A DNA stretch of 64,000 nt, taken from positions 7,623 through 71,622 of the forward strand of contig NZ_QULN01000012.1 in assembly GCF_003481705.1 (NCBI RefSeq), given 5' to 3'. A program made the translations under genes and the position numbers. Under the pieces are notes generated by a model, which did not search any database, was not told the DNA's origin, and worked only from the letters and a program-made list of their open reading frames with translations. Positions 22,575 to 31,374 of this stretch are shown here, in pieces. The DNA is from Butyricicoccus sp. OM04-18BH. GTDB taxonomy: Bacteria > Bacillota > Clostridia > Oscillospirales > Butyricicoccaceae. Each line of letters begins with the position of its first letter. Positions within the stretch are counted from its first letter, which is position 1.

Positions 22575-25500
22575 TTATTGATACCGCGTCCAGTCGGGGA
22601 CGCTCGTCAGCTTCGTCCAGCTTTCGCCGACTTCGCCCTGACGGTTGAAGTCATGGCTGTTCGTGGCCTCCTGCACAGCAAGGTAGTGCCAGTCGGACGG
22701 CTTGTTGTCCGGCCACGTTACCATGCTGTCCAGCAGGTCGCTTTCGCTCTGCGGCATACGGCAGAGTACGCGGTTGATCATGGTCATGGCCTCAGCGCGG
22801 GTGATGCGGGCGTCGGGGCGGAACGTGCCGTCCGGGTAGCCCGAAATCCAGCCGAACGCCGCCGCTCTCTCGATCTCGTTTTCCGCCCAGTGACCGGAAA
22901 TGTCGGAGAAGCTGCCGCTGTTCTCGACCGGTTTGGTGTTGAAGCGCGCGCAGATCGCCGCAAATTCCGCACGAGTGATCGAGGCATCAGGGTCAAAGCG
23001 GTCCGCACGGCGGCCCTTGACGATGCCGAGCTTCGCCATCGTGGAAACCGCCTTGTTGTGCCACTGGCCGTCCGAAACATCGGAAAATTCGTTGTCGGCG
23101 GTCAGATTTCCGTCGCGAATGTCGGATTTGAGCAGTCTGAAGAAGATCGTCGCTGTTTCCGCACGGCTGATATTGCCCTCCGGGTGCACCTTTCCGTCCG
23201 GATAGCCGATGACGTAGGCGAAATGGTCGTCGCCGTTGAGCTTGTCCGGCACACCGGTCGCCTCCCAGCCTGCATAGACCGTCTTGTCGCTGTTCATCGT
23301 CACGGTCGTGATCTTCTGCGTCAGCGCCTTGTCGGCATACCAGCCGGTAAAGGTATAGCTCTCGCGGGTCGGGGTCTTGCCGAGCGTCACCTTCGTGCCG
23401 GAGGAACAGCGCTCATCCTTGTAAGCCGTGCCGCCGTTCGACTCGTAGTGCAGCGTATAGCGGGTCGAGTGGCCGGAAGAGCTGCCGCCGCCGGTGCTGC
23501 CGAACCGGTAGACATAGGTCACATCTCCGGTAATGCCGTTCGGGTCGGTGTTCGGCGTCTGTTCCCAGCCGCCGGCGGTATTTTCGTATCCCGGCGCCGG
23601 GAGCATGATCTGCGGTACATAGCTTGCGTCCAGCGTGCCGCTCGCGGTGCCGTCCGCCTGCGGATAGAGCACGACCGTTACGGTCTTGTCCTCTGCTGCG
23701 CCGCCCGACCATGTGCCGTTGACGATGCGGAACGTGACGGCGGCATTTTTTGCCCAGTGTGCATACAGGGTTGTGGGGCGGTTCACCTTTTCTTCAAAAT
23801 TCGCCCGATTGCCGCCGTCGGCCGCCGTATACCAGCCGAGGAAGGTATAGCCGTTTCTGACCGGCGTACTTTCCGCCGCAACCTTCTCGGTATCTGTCTG
23901 AATTTTCACATAGCGCATGGCCTCGCCGCTGCTCCATACGCCGCCGTTGGCGTCGAACGTCACGATCGGCCACCACTGGGCGACGAAGGTCAGATTGGAG
24001 CGTACAGGCATATTCAGAACATCCGGATCGGTATAGAAAAGGTTATCCAGATCCCAGTCCTTGAAGAAATAGTAGGTCGCCTCACCGGGAACCGGGGTCG
24101 GCAGGCTTATGCGTTCCTTCCGCAGGGTAGAGCCGTAGGGAACCGTATATGTAAGAACAACGGTCTGTTTGTTCGCATCCAGGTATCCGCGTTCGGCCCC
24201 TTCATAATCCGCGAGAAACGTTACGGTACAGTAGTCAGGATGTGTCCATTTGCCGTAGAGGTCGATATTCTGACCTGCGCTGCTGCACGTTACCGTGGTT
24301 ACGGAAGTGCCATTGCAGGCCTCGTTAGTATACCAGCCCGAGAACTTCCAGCCCTCTACTGGGGCAACCGTTGCGACCGGATAAGGCGTATCCTTGGTCA
24401 CTGTCGCCTGCGGCGGGAGGGCGGCGGAATCCGGGTTCTCCGTGCTCACCCAGTGATAAGTTACCGTGCATTTGTTCTTCGGAGGGAAGGTATAGGTATA
24501 GACATAGTTTCCCGTCTCACTGATGCCGTCGGTGTTCGTGTTCGGGCGGCTGTCCCACGCGCCGGGAGCCTGGTATCCGCCGTCCGGAATCATACCCGTC
24601 GGCACGTCATTCTCAGACAGCGTTCCGAAGCCGTTGCGCAGATCGACGGTAACATTCTTGTCCGCGCTCAAGTGGTCCGACCATGTGCCGTTCTGCACCT
24701 TGAAGGTCACGATCTTCGTGCCGAGCCTCGTCCAGCGGCCGTAAAGGTTGGTGTTTGCGGTCAGAACCTCGCCGTCCTCTTGGAATTTCTGCGTGCAGGC
24801 GTAATCCTTGTACCAGCCGTCGAACTCGAAGCCGTCCGCCGTCGGCGCAGTCGCCTTATAGCGACAGTTTCCGTCTCCGTCAAGCGAAAGGCTCAGCGCG
24901 GACGGCGCCGCAATTTTATTGCCGTCCCCGTCCACCGGGATGACCGAGCCGGCCCAGTGAAACGAGACCTGAATCTCGGGCAGCCAGCGGCCGTACAGCT
25001 TGAGGTCGCTGCCGAACGCCGGGAACACTCTTCCGGTGTATTTGACGTAGGTCTTTCCGCCGTATTCCCACGTTGACTTATCCGGCTTATCCTTGTCGAT
25101 CGTCTCGTCCCACAGGCGGTACCAGCCGTCGAATTTCAGGTTCAGGTTTTTCCCGGCCACTGCGTTCTGCGTCGGCGCGGCAGGCTTGTGCGTCGTTCCG
25201 CGCGCGGCGTGCTCGTGTTTGGGCAGAGGAATGTCCGGCTTCCAGCGCCCGATCCAGTCATAGTCGATGCAGACCGGGTCGGTGATGGTGATGACGACCT
25301 TCTCGCCGTAATTCGCGCCCCTGATCTCGCCTGCCTGCGCCTGCGGCGGAATCGGCAGAATGTTCAGAGAGGTCTGGATGGCGTCGTCGTCGTCGATGGC
25401 CGCAAGGTTCTGTTCGGTATGGCGGGAGGGCGTCGACTCGAACAGCGGCGTTCCGCTGCTGTCATAGCCGGTGAAGCTGTAATAATCCACCGACGCGACC

Positions 25501-26717
25501 TCGCGGATGCTGCCGGCGGACAGGATATGGTGGCCGTCCTTCAGCTGGCTCCAGCTGTATCCACCCGCGCCCTCGGTGAAGTGGTCCACATCAATGCTCA
25601 TCTCCTCGGCTGCGCCCTCGCCGACGTTGGCGTCGATTTTGGTCATCAGCTCGTTGAGCGCCTCGTCGATGTCGTGCACCTGACTGAGTCCCTTGAAATA
25701 GTCCGCGCCGCTTGTAGACGCATTGCCGCAGATGGACGCCATGGTGGAGTTGAAGAAGTCTCGCTGCTTGTCGGGGTCGTTCAGAGACTCACTGTTTCCC
25801 AGGTTCAGCTTGTTGAAATCGCCCAGACCGAAAATGGTCGCGCCATAGGTTTTCTTGAGCGTGTTCGCCGCCTCGATCGCCGCATCCGGGCGCAGCTTTT
25901 GATAAGTGCCGCTGTTCTGGTAGGGGAGCGAGCTGGCGGCGATGCAGACGATCAGATTTCGTTCCTTACCGTCTGCCTCGGCCTTGGCGATCTTGGCAAG
26001 CTGCTCCGTGATGGTCAGACCGGCGTCCATGCGCGCCGCACCGGCGTACCACGGCACCATTTTATCGGCGTCGATGACCTGCTTGGCGTCGCTGACCGTC
26101 AGGAACACATCGTCATAGCCATCTGTACCATCTGTGTTTGTCAGATAGCCCGACGGCAGCTTCGGCAGGGTCGCGTCAGTGTGACCATCTATCTGGTTCC
26201 ATTCCGTCCAGCCGCTCTGCGAATGAAAGCCGGATGTGGTATAATAGCCGGTGTTCAGGCTGTCATTACTGCTCGACAGCCTGCCGGGGTAGAGCGCGGC
26301 ATCATAGCTGTCGCCGATGCCGGGGTTGTTGATGCGGCCGTAGCCCGCGATCGCAATGCGGTGCTCGCCGCCGGTGGTCGGCTGCGGCATCCCGTCCAGC
26401 AGGCGGTCTATGGCGCCCAGGATTTCCGCGCGCTCGTCGCCGGAACTGGCCGAGCCGTTCTGCGTATTCATGAATTTTGACTGCTCGATCAGGAAAATGA
26501 TGTCGCAGGGCTTGACCGTCCGGGTCTTGTTGGCCGAATCGGTCATGTAAGCCTCGATCTGCGCGGTGATCTGTCCGGTCTCCGCGTGCTGCACGGTGGC
26601 CTTGACGGTCGCCGCCGCGTTTTCTGCGTTCCCTGCCGCCTGCGCCGGTGCCGGAAGCAGGGCGAAGATCATGCAGAATGCCAGAAAACAGGATAAAATA
26701 CGTCTTTTCATATCCAT
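22575..26717 (-). CDS. Giant secreted surface protein: vWA-like, InlB-type repeats, three SLH domains
   Basis: 1380 residues. Signal peptide at 1-28 (F-L-A-F-C-M-I-F-A-L-L-P-A-P-A-Q-A-A). A von Willebrand A-like domain follows (about 70-370), but its MIDAS is degenerate: I-I-F-L-I-E-Q-S-K-F-M instead of D-x-S-x-S. From about 520 to 1150 there are repeated InlB/Listeria-Bacteroides modules (for example F-D-G-W-Y-R-L-W, F-S-G-W-Y-T-N-E, F-L-G-W-Y-T-A-A). A Gly/Ser linker precedes three SLH domains (about 1170-1330: H-F-A-Y-V-I-G-Y-P-D-G, I-T-R-A-E-F-A-A-I). The protein should be displayed on the cell wall via SLH binding. Function may be adhesion. Single gene, no overlap; the next gene on this side is divergent. 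Confidence 0.88.
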   Translation of the reverse strand: MDMKRRILSCFLAFCMIFALLPAPAQAAGNAENAAATVKATVQHAETGQITAQIEAYMTDSANKTRTVKPCDIIFLIEQSKFMNTQNGSASSGDERAEILGAIDRLLDGMPQPTTGGEHRIAIAGYGRINNPGIGDSYDAALYPGRLSSSNDSLNTGYYTTSGFHSQSGWTEWNQIDGHTDATLPKLPSGYLTNTDGTDGYDDVFLTVSDAKQVIDADKMVPWYAGAARMDAGLTITEQLAKIAKAEADGKERNLIVCIAASSLPYQNSGTYQKLRPDAAIEAANTLKKTYGATIFGLGDFNKLNLGNSESLNDPDKQRDFFNSTMASICGNASTSGADYFKGLSQVHDIDEALNELMTKIDANVGEGAAEEMSIDVDHFTEGAGGYSWSQLKDGHHILSAGSIREVASVDYYSFTGYDSSGTPLFESTPSRHTEQNLAAIDDDDAIQTSLNILPIPPQAQAGEIRGANYGEKVVITITDPVCIDYDWIGRWKPDIPLPKHEHAARGTTHKPAAPTQNAVAGKNLNLKFDGWYRLWDETIDKDKPDKSTWEYGGKTYVKYTGRVFPAFGSDLKLYGRWLPEIQVSFHWAGSVIPVDGDGNKIAAPSALSLSLDGDGNCRYKATAPTADGFEFDGWYKDYACTQKFQEDGEVLTANTNLYGRWTRLGTKIVTFKVQNGTWSDHLSADKNVTVDLRNGFGTLSENDVPTGMIPDGGYQAPGAWDSRPNTNTDGISETGNYVYTYTFPPKNKCTVTYHWVSTENPDSAALPPQATVTKDTPYPVATVAPVEGWKFSGWYTNEACNGTSVTTVTCSSAGQNIDLYGKWTHPDYCTVTFLADYEGAERGYLDANKQTVVLTYTVPYGSTLRKERISLPTPVPGEATYYFFKDWDLDNLFYTDPDVLNMPVRSNLTFVAQWWPIVTFDANGGVWSSGEAMRYVKIQTDTEKVAAESTPVRNGYTFLGWYTAADGGNRANFEEKVNRPTTLYAHWAKNAAVTFRIVNGTWSGGAAEDKTVTVVLYPQADGTASGTLDASYVPQIMLPAPGYENTAGGWEQTPNTDPNGITGDVTYVYRFGSTGGGSSSGHSTRYTLHYESNGGTAYKDERCSSGTKVTLGKTPTRESYTFTGWYADKALTQKITTVTMNSDKTVYAGWEATGVPDKLNGDDHFAYVIGYPDGKVHPEGNISRAETATIFFRLLKSDIRDGNLTADNEFSDVSDGQWHNKAVSTMAKLGIVKGRRADRFDPDASITRAEFAAICARFNTKPVENSGSFSDISGHWAENEIERAAAFGWISGYPDGTFRPDARITRAEAMTMINRVLCRMPQSESDLLDSMVTWPDNKPSDWHYLAVQEATNSHDFNRQGEVGESWTKLTSVPDWTRYQ

Positions 26718-26919
26718 ATCATTCCTTTCTCAGCATGAAATATACTGTGTATTTCCCAATTATAGCACCGGAGCGGAGCGTATTCAGGGAATAAACTGGA
26801 AGGAAACGATGCAGAAAAGCCGCAGAAAGTGTATTTTTCTGCACGGCGGCTCTCCCGTATCCGTTTTCTCTGTTCCGCGCGCGGCGCACAAACTAACAAG
26901 TTGTTAATGGTTATTTTTC

Positions 26920-26958
26920 AGGTTCCGCTGTATCCTACAGGTACGGTGGAACCTTTTT
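26920..26958 (+). terminator. Attenuator-like hairpin before the DUF2442 gene
   Basis: AGGTTCC (26920-26926) pairs with GGAACCT (26948-26954), an inner CTGTA/TACAG stem adds stability, and T5 follows. It is 32 bp upstream of the DUF2442 start, so it either insulates the pair of genes or controls entry by attenuation. The rest of 26718-26919 holds a weak AGCCGC/GCGGCT dyad only. Confidence 0.6.
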
Positions 26959-26989
26959 ATCTGCATTCTGAGAAAGGAGGGGAGGGCAG

Positions 26990-27256
26990 ATGGAGCGGAA
27001 ATACATCGAGGCCGTCCGTCCGCTCGGCGGTCATGTGCTTCAGGTCGATTTCGTCTCCGGGAGCAGGCTCCTGCTGGACATGGAGCCGTATCTGGACAAG
27101 TTCCGATTCCGGTCTCTTGCCGACCCGCAGATCTGGAACAGCGCGGTGACGAACGGCATTTTTGTCCGCTTCTGCGACGTGGAACTGAGCCACGACGAGC
27201 TTCTGTCCATGGCGGAGCAGGAACACCACAGAAAAGGAGGAAAACAGTATGAGTAA
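26990..27256 (+). CDS. DUF2442 family protein
   Basis: 88 residues with the DUF2442 (NE0471-like) pattern: V-R-P-L-G-G-H-V-L-Q-V-D-F at 9-21, then L-L-D-M-E-P-Y-L at about 28 and G-I-F-V-R-F-C-D-V-E-L-S near 56. These are small beta-rich proteins, often encoded beside DUF4160 partners and of unknown activity. Here there is no such partner; instead it overlaps the start of a huge surface protein by 8 bases. Strong ribosome site (AGGAGGGGAGGG). A regulatory role on that gene by translational coupling is inference. Confidence 0.8.
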   Translation: MERKYIEAVRPLGGHVLQVDFVSGSRLLLDMEPYLDKFRFRSLADPQIWNSAVTNGIFVRFCDVELSHDELLSMAEQEHHRKGGKQYE

Positions 27257-30200
27257 AAAGCGAACGATACGGCGGCGGGGACTGAGCGCAGGACTGTCTG
27301 TGCTGCTGTGCCTGAGCATGCTGCCGATGGGAGCGCTGGCGGAGGAGCCGGACGGCAGTGAAGATGCGGCCCGGAACACTATCGTTGAGAAAGCTGATAC
27401 TGAGAATATCGAAAACACGACTGACAATGACGCTGTCGTCGAGAATGCCATCGTTGAAGACACAGCTGCTGAGAACGACACTGTGGTGAGCAGCGATGAT
27501 GCGGATGTTAACGCTCTGGATAGTGATGCGGATGCTGTTGACGTTCAGGCTGCTGTCGCAGAACACGCTCATCCGATTTGCGGCAGCGGGGACGCCTGCA
27601 CAGACCCGAATCATGCCAGCCACGAGGTTATCACGGACTGGCTGCCGATCAGCAGTGAAAGTGAGCTGTCGAAAACAACAGCGAACGGACACTACTATTT
27701 AACGGCTGATGTTGTTATTGATGAGTATTGGATGTGTCACAACAGTATCGTACTGTGTCTGAATGGCCATACCATCACTTTTCTGGAGGCAAAGGACAGC
27801 ACGACGAACGGCGGTGTTACAATCACAAGCGATACAACTTTCACGCTTTGTGACTGCTCGAAAAAACAGACCGGTAAAATCACCGGTTCTACCCGCAGTG
27901 GTGTAAATGTAAGTGGAAGTAAAGCAATCTTCAATATGTACGGCGGTAAAATTACCGGAAACAGCCATAAAGGTACTAATACTGATTCGAATGCTTATGG
28001 CGGCGGCGTTCGGGTAAGGCGCGAGTGTACTTTCAATATGTATGGCGGTGAGATTTCCGGCAATCAGAGTATTTCAAGTTGGTATTCCTATGGCGGCGGT
28101 GTCTGCGTTGAAGATAAAGGTTCTATCTTCAATATGTACGGCGGAAAAATCACCGAAAACACAGCCAAGAATGGCAGCGATGTTGCTTTGTATAGGTATG
28201 GCCGTATGTGCCTTTCCGGTGCACCGATCCTTGGCGATATCTACTTGGTTCACTTAGATATCGACGGTATTGATGTAGGAGAAGGCGGCTTAGCTGAAAA
28301 TACGACCTATCAGATCAACTTTGCTGGAATGGAATCCCCCGATACGGTTTTCCACTGCATCGGTACGATGAGCAAGGAGGATGCCGGTCATTTCCCGGCA
28401 CCCAGCGGAGCAAAATACGACCATGGAAACCCCTGGAGCGCGTGGTATAACGGAGAACAGCTCTTTTTCGTGCGTGAAAGCGCCAAACACCAGGGCGGCA
28501 TTCATCCGATATGCGGAGACGGTGCAGACTGCACGGCTCCGGATCATACAGAAAATCACGAAAATATAGCCTGGACACCGGTCGAGTATATCCATACAGA
28601 GACTCACGGAGACGAAGAATGGATAGAGCCGGGAAACTATTACCTGACCAAAGATACGATCCTTGCCAATAGTGCCTATTCAAGAAAGATCGTCGTCACC
28701 GGAGACGTGAAGATCTGCCTGAACGGTCATACGCTGAAATACAGGCCTCGGACGACCGGACTATCAGGCCTTCGTCGTATTTATCTGGAGGAAGGCGCCA
28801 GCTTCTCTATCTGCGACTGCTCGAAGGGACAAACCGGCAGGATCGTTCAGATTTCGGATGGCGGGAAAACGTATTCGTCTCTGTTCCAATGCCTGCGGAA
28901 CAGCACGCTCAATCTCTTTGGCGGCGAGATCAGCGGCGGCGGCAGCAGCAAGGTACCGGATAACACTGCCTATCCGGGCGCAGTAAAGCTGTATGGCGGT
29001 ACATTTAATATGTACGGCGGTAAGATTACGAACTGTACGGCAAATGCACAGTCGGTTATTGATGTAGACAGCTCCAGCGCCAGTGGACTGTACTATGGAG
29101 AAACAAGTGTTCCGGGTGTATTTAATATGTACGGCGGTGAAATCAGCGGCAACCAAATGACACCGTATACAGGTCAGCACAATACCGCCGCGATTGATGC
29201 AACTGGCAATAAGGTTAACATTTACGGCGGCAAAATCTGCAATAACACCGCTGTCGGAAATGGAAATGTGGCGCATGGCGTAGATGTGATTTGGAGCGAC
29301 CTTACCATCAGCGGCGGCGAAATTACCGGCAACAGCGGCTATGGCGTATGGATGACGAATAAAACACCGGCAACTGCCTTGTCCGGCGGCAAGATAACCG
29401 GCAATGCAAAGGGAAACTTCTGCTTTGCATTCCAGCGGACGAGCGGTTATGTTTCCTCTACTGCTGTTCTGGATAAAAATATGGCACCCGACACTAACAT
29501 CGGCATTACCATATCTCCTTTGGAGACCGACAAAGCATCGTATACCCTGTCCGAAGCCTGCGACACGGATAACAGCCGCTTTTTCCACTCGGATATGGCG
29601 GGTTACGCCGTAATCTATGATGAGGAAAGCAAAACCCTGCAGCTGCAGAAGGGCACGGCGCTCACCGGAACGCTCGAGATCAACGGTGCTGCGAAGTTTG
29701 GACAGGAGCTGGCGGCAACGCTGACCGGTACGAATAACACCGGCACCTTGACCTATAAGTGGTATCGCAGCGGTGAAGACGTCCCGATCGCAACCGATAC
29801 CGACAAGTACACGCTGACTGCGGACGATATCGGCCAGACCATCACCGCGATGGTAAAGAGCAGTAAGGAACTCGGTTCGATGACTGCTGTTACCAAGGTG
29901 GTCGAAAAGGCAGACGGTCCTGCGGCTCCGGCTGCATTTACCCTTGGTTTTGCACTCAATGATGACCAAAAGACGTTCACAGCGACCATTCCGGAGGTGA
30001 AAAACGCGGAGTACAGCTTCGACGGGAAACAGTATTCCGCAGTCAACACCAAGACGGACTGTGCGCCGAACACGGAATATACCGGCTATGTGCGAATCCC
30101 GGAAACCGATACGCAGAAGGCAAGTGCGGTGACCAGCAGCACGCAGACCGCTCCCAAGCTGACCGTTGCAGCGCCGGTATTCAAGCCGGACGGCGCGACC

Positions 30201-31238
30201 AGCTTCCGTGGTACGCAGATGGTGGAGATTTACTGCGCAACACCCGGTGCGTCCATTTATTACACAACGGATGGCACAACGCCGACCAGCACCGGCACGA
30301 TTTACAGCGGTGCGATCAGCCTGACCTCTACCACCACGATCAAGGCGATTGCGGTCAAGGCAGACATGAATGGCAGTGCCGTTGCCGAAGCAACCTTTAC
30401 CAGACGTTCGTCCTCCGGCGGCGGCGGTGGCGGTGGAGGAGGCGGCGGAAGCGTCTCCGCACCTGGCTATTCGGTATCTGTAGATGATGTAAAGCACGGC
30501 ACCGTGACCGTTTCTCCCGAGTCCGCGTCCAAGGGCGACACTGTGACCATCACGGCAACCCCCGACAAGGGCTACACCCTCGAAAGCCTGACCGTGCTGG
30601 ACAAGGACGGCAAGGCGCTCGCGCTGACCGACAAGGGCGGCGGCAGGTACACCTTCGTCATGCCGGCGGGCAAGATCACGGTGAAGGCGGTCTTTATGGA
30701 CGACAACACCATGCTCAACTTCTTCACCGATGTGCACGCGGAGGATTACTACTATGACGCAGTGCTGTGGGCGGCGCAGGAGGGCGTGACCGGCGGCACG
30801 AGCGATACGCTGTTTGCCCCGAACGCCGGCTGCACCCGCGCGCAGGCTGTGACCTTCCTGTGGCGTGCGGCAGGCTCGCCCGAGCCGAAAACGCTGAGCA
30901 GCTTTGCCGATGTCCCGGCGGACGCTTATTACGCGAAGGCAGTCGCGTGGGCGGTCGAAAACGGCGTCGCGAAGGGCGTGAGCGAGACCGCATTCGCTCC
31001 AGACACCAGCTGCACCCGTGCGCAGATCGTCACCTTCCTGTGGCGCGCGCAGCAGTCCCCGGCATCCGGCGGCGAAAACCCGTTCGCTGACGTTCCCGCG
31101 GCTGCGTACTACTATAATGCAGTGCTCTGGGCGGTCGAAAACGATGTTGCGAAAGGCGTGAGCGAGACCGCGTTCGCCCCGGACGATAACTGCACGAGAG
31201 CGCAGATCGTGACCCTGATTTACAGATGTAAGAAGTAA
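27249..31238 (+). CDS. Large secreted beta-helix-like surface protein with three SLH domains
   Basis: 1329 residues. Signal peptide at 1-31 (L-S-V-L-L-C-L-S-M-L-P-M-G-A-L-A). An acidic low-complexity segment (about 32-105) precedes two lobes, each opening with a Cys/His motif: H-P-I-C-G-S-G-D-A-C and H-P-I-C-G-D-G-A-D-C. Each lobe has repeated F-N-M-Y-G-G-K-I-T-G-N units typical of a right-handed beta-helix. Then come a chitobiase C-terminal-like domain (I-Y-Y-T-T-D-G-T-T-P-T near 1010), a poly-Gly linker, an InlB/Big-type module and three SLH domains (about 1155-1329). ATG at 27249 follows AAAGGAGG. Likely wall-attached adhesin or carbohydrate-binding protein. Confidence 0.88.
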   Translation: MSKKRTIRRRGLSAGLSVLLCLSMLPMGALAEEPDGSEDAARNTIVEKADTENIENTTDNDAVVENAIVEDTAAENDTVVSSDDADVNALDSDADAVDVQAAVAEHAHPICGSGDACTDPNHASHEVITDWLPISSESELSKTTANGHYYLTADVVIDEYWMCHNSIVLCLNGHTITFLEAKDSTTNGGVTITSDTTFTLCDCSKKQTGKITGSTRSGVNVSGSKAIFNMYGGKITGNSHKGTNTDSNAYGGGVRVRRECTFNMYGGEISGNQSISSWYSYGGGVCVEDKGSIFNMYGGKITENTAKNGSDVALYRYGRMCLSGAPILGDIYLVHLDIDGIDVGEGGLAENTTYQINFAGMESPDTVFHCIGTMSKEDAGHFPAPSGAKYDHGNPWSAWYNGEQLFFVRESAKHQGGIHPICGDGADCTAPDHTENHENIAWTPVEYIHTETHGDEEWIEPGNYYLTKDTILANSAYSRKIVVTGDVKICLNGHTLKYRPRTTGLSGLRRIYLEEGASFSICDCSKGQTGRIVQISDGGKTYSSLFQCLRNSTLNLFGGEISGGGSSKVPDNTAYPGAVKLYGGTFNMYGGKITNCTANAQSVIDVDSSSASGLYYGETSVPGVFNMYGGEISGNQMTPYTGQHNTAAIDATGNKVNIYGGKICNNTAVGNGNVAHGVDVIWSDLTISGGEITGNSGYGVWMTNKTPATALSGGKITGNAKGNFCFAFQRTSGYVSSTAVLDKNMAPDTNIGITISPLETDKASYTLSEACDTDNSRFFHSDMAGYAVIYDEESKTLQLQKGTALTGTLEINGAAKFGQELAATLTGTNNTGTLTYKWYRSGEDVPIATDTDKYTLTADDIGQTITAMVKSSKELGSMTAVTKVVEKADGPAAPAAFTLGFALNDDQKTFTATIPEVKNAEYSFDGKQYSAVNTKTDCAPNTEYTGYVRIPETDTQKASAVTSSTQTAPKLTVAAPVFKPDGATSFRGTQMVEIYCATPGASIYYTTDGTTPTSTGTIYSGAISLTSTTTIKAIAVKADMNGSAVAEATFTRRSSSGGGGGGGGGGGSVSAPGYSVSVDDVKHGTVTVSPESASKGDTVTITATPDKGYTLESLTVLDKDGKALALTDKGGGRYTFVMPAGKITVKAVFMDDNTMLNFFTDVHAEDYYYDAVLWAAQEGVTGGTSDTLFAPNAGCTRAQAVTFLWRAAGSPEPKTLSSFADVPADAYYAKAVAWAVENGVAKGVSETAFAPDTSCTRAQIVTFLWRAQQSPASGGENPFADVPAAAYYYNAVLWAVENDVAKGVSETAFAPDDNCTRAQIVTLIYRCKK

Positions 31239-31275
31239 ACTAAGCAGAAAACAACCAGAAATGCGCAGAAAATGC

Positions 31276-31347
31276 AAAGGAGCGGCGAAAGCCGCTCCTT
31301 TTTCCGACAGACGAAAACGAGACCGCTTAAAAGCGGTCTCGTCTTTT
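31276..31347. terminator. Two consecutive terminators between convergent genes
   Basis: AAAGGAGCGGC-GAAA-GCCGCTCCTTT (31276-31301) ends plus-strand transcription of the surface gene. CGAGACCGCTT-AA-AAGCGGTCTCG (31318-31341), with T runs on both sides, serves both the surface gene and the permease gene on the minus strand. Confidence 0.85.
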
Positions 31348-31374
31348 ATTCCTGTGAAGTTTCGCGACAGTCTT

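Noticed and set aside
22578..25076. Long plus-strand open frame (832 codons) across the giant surface gene
   Set aside because: It lies antisense to a gene with signal peptide, repeats and SLH domains; composition is Arg/Val rich with no domain. GC-rich codon bias makes such antisense frames common here.
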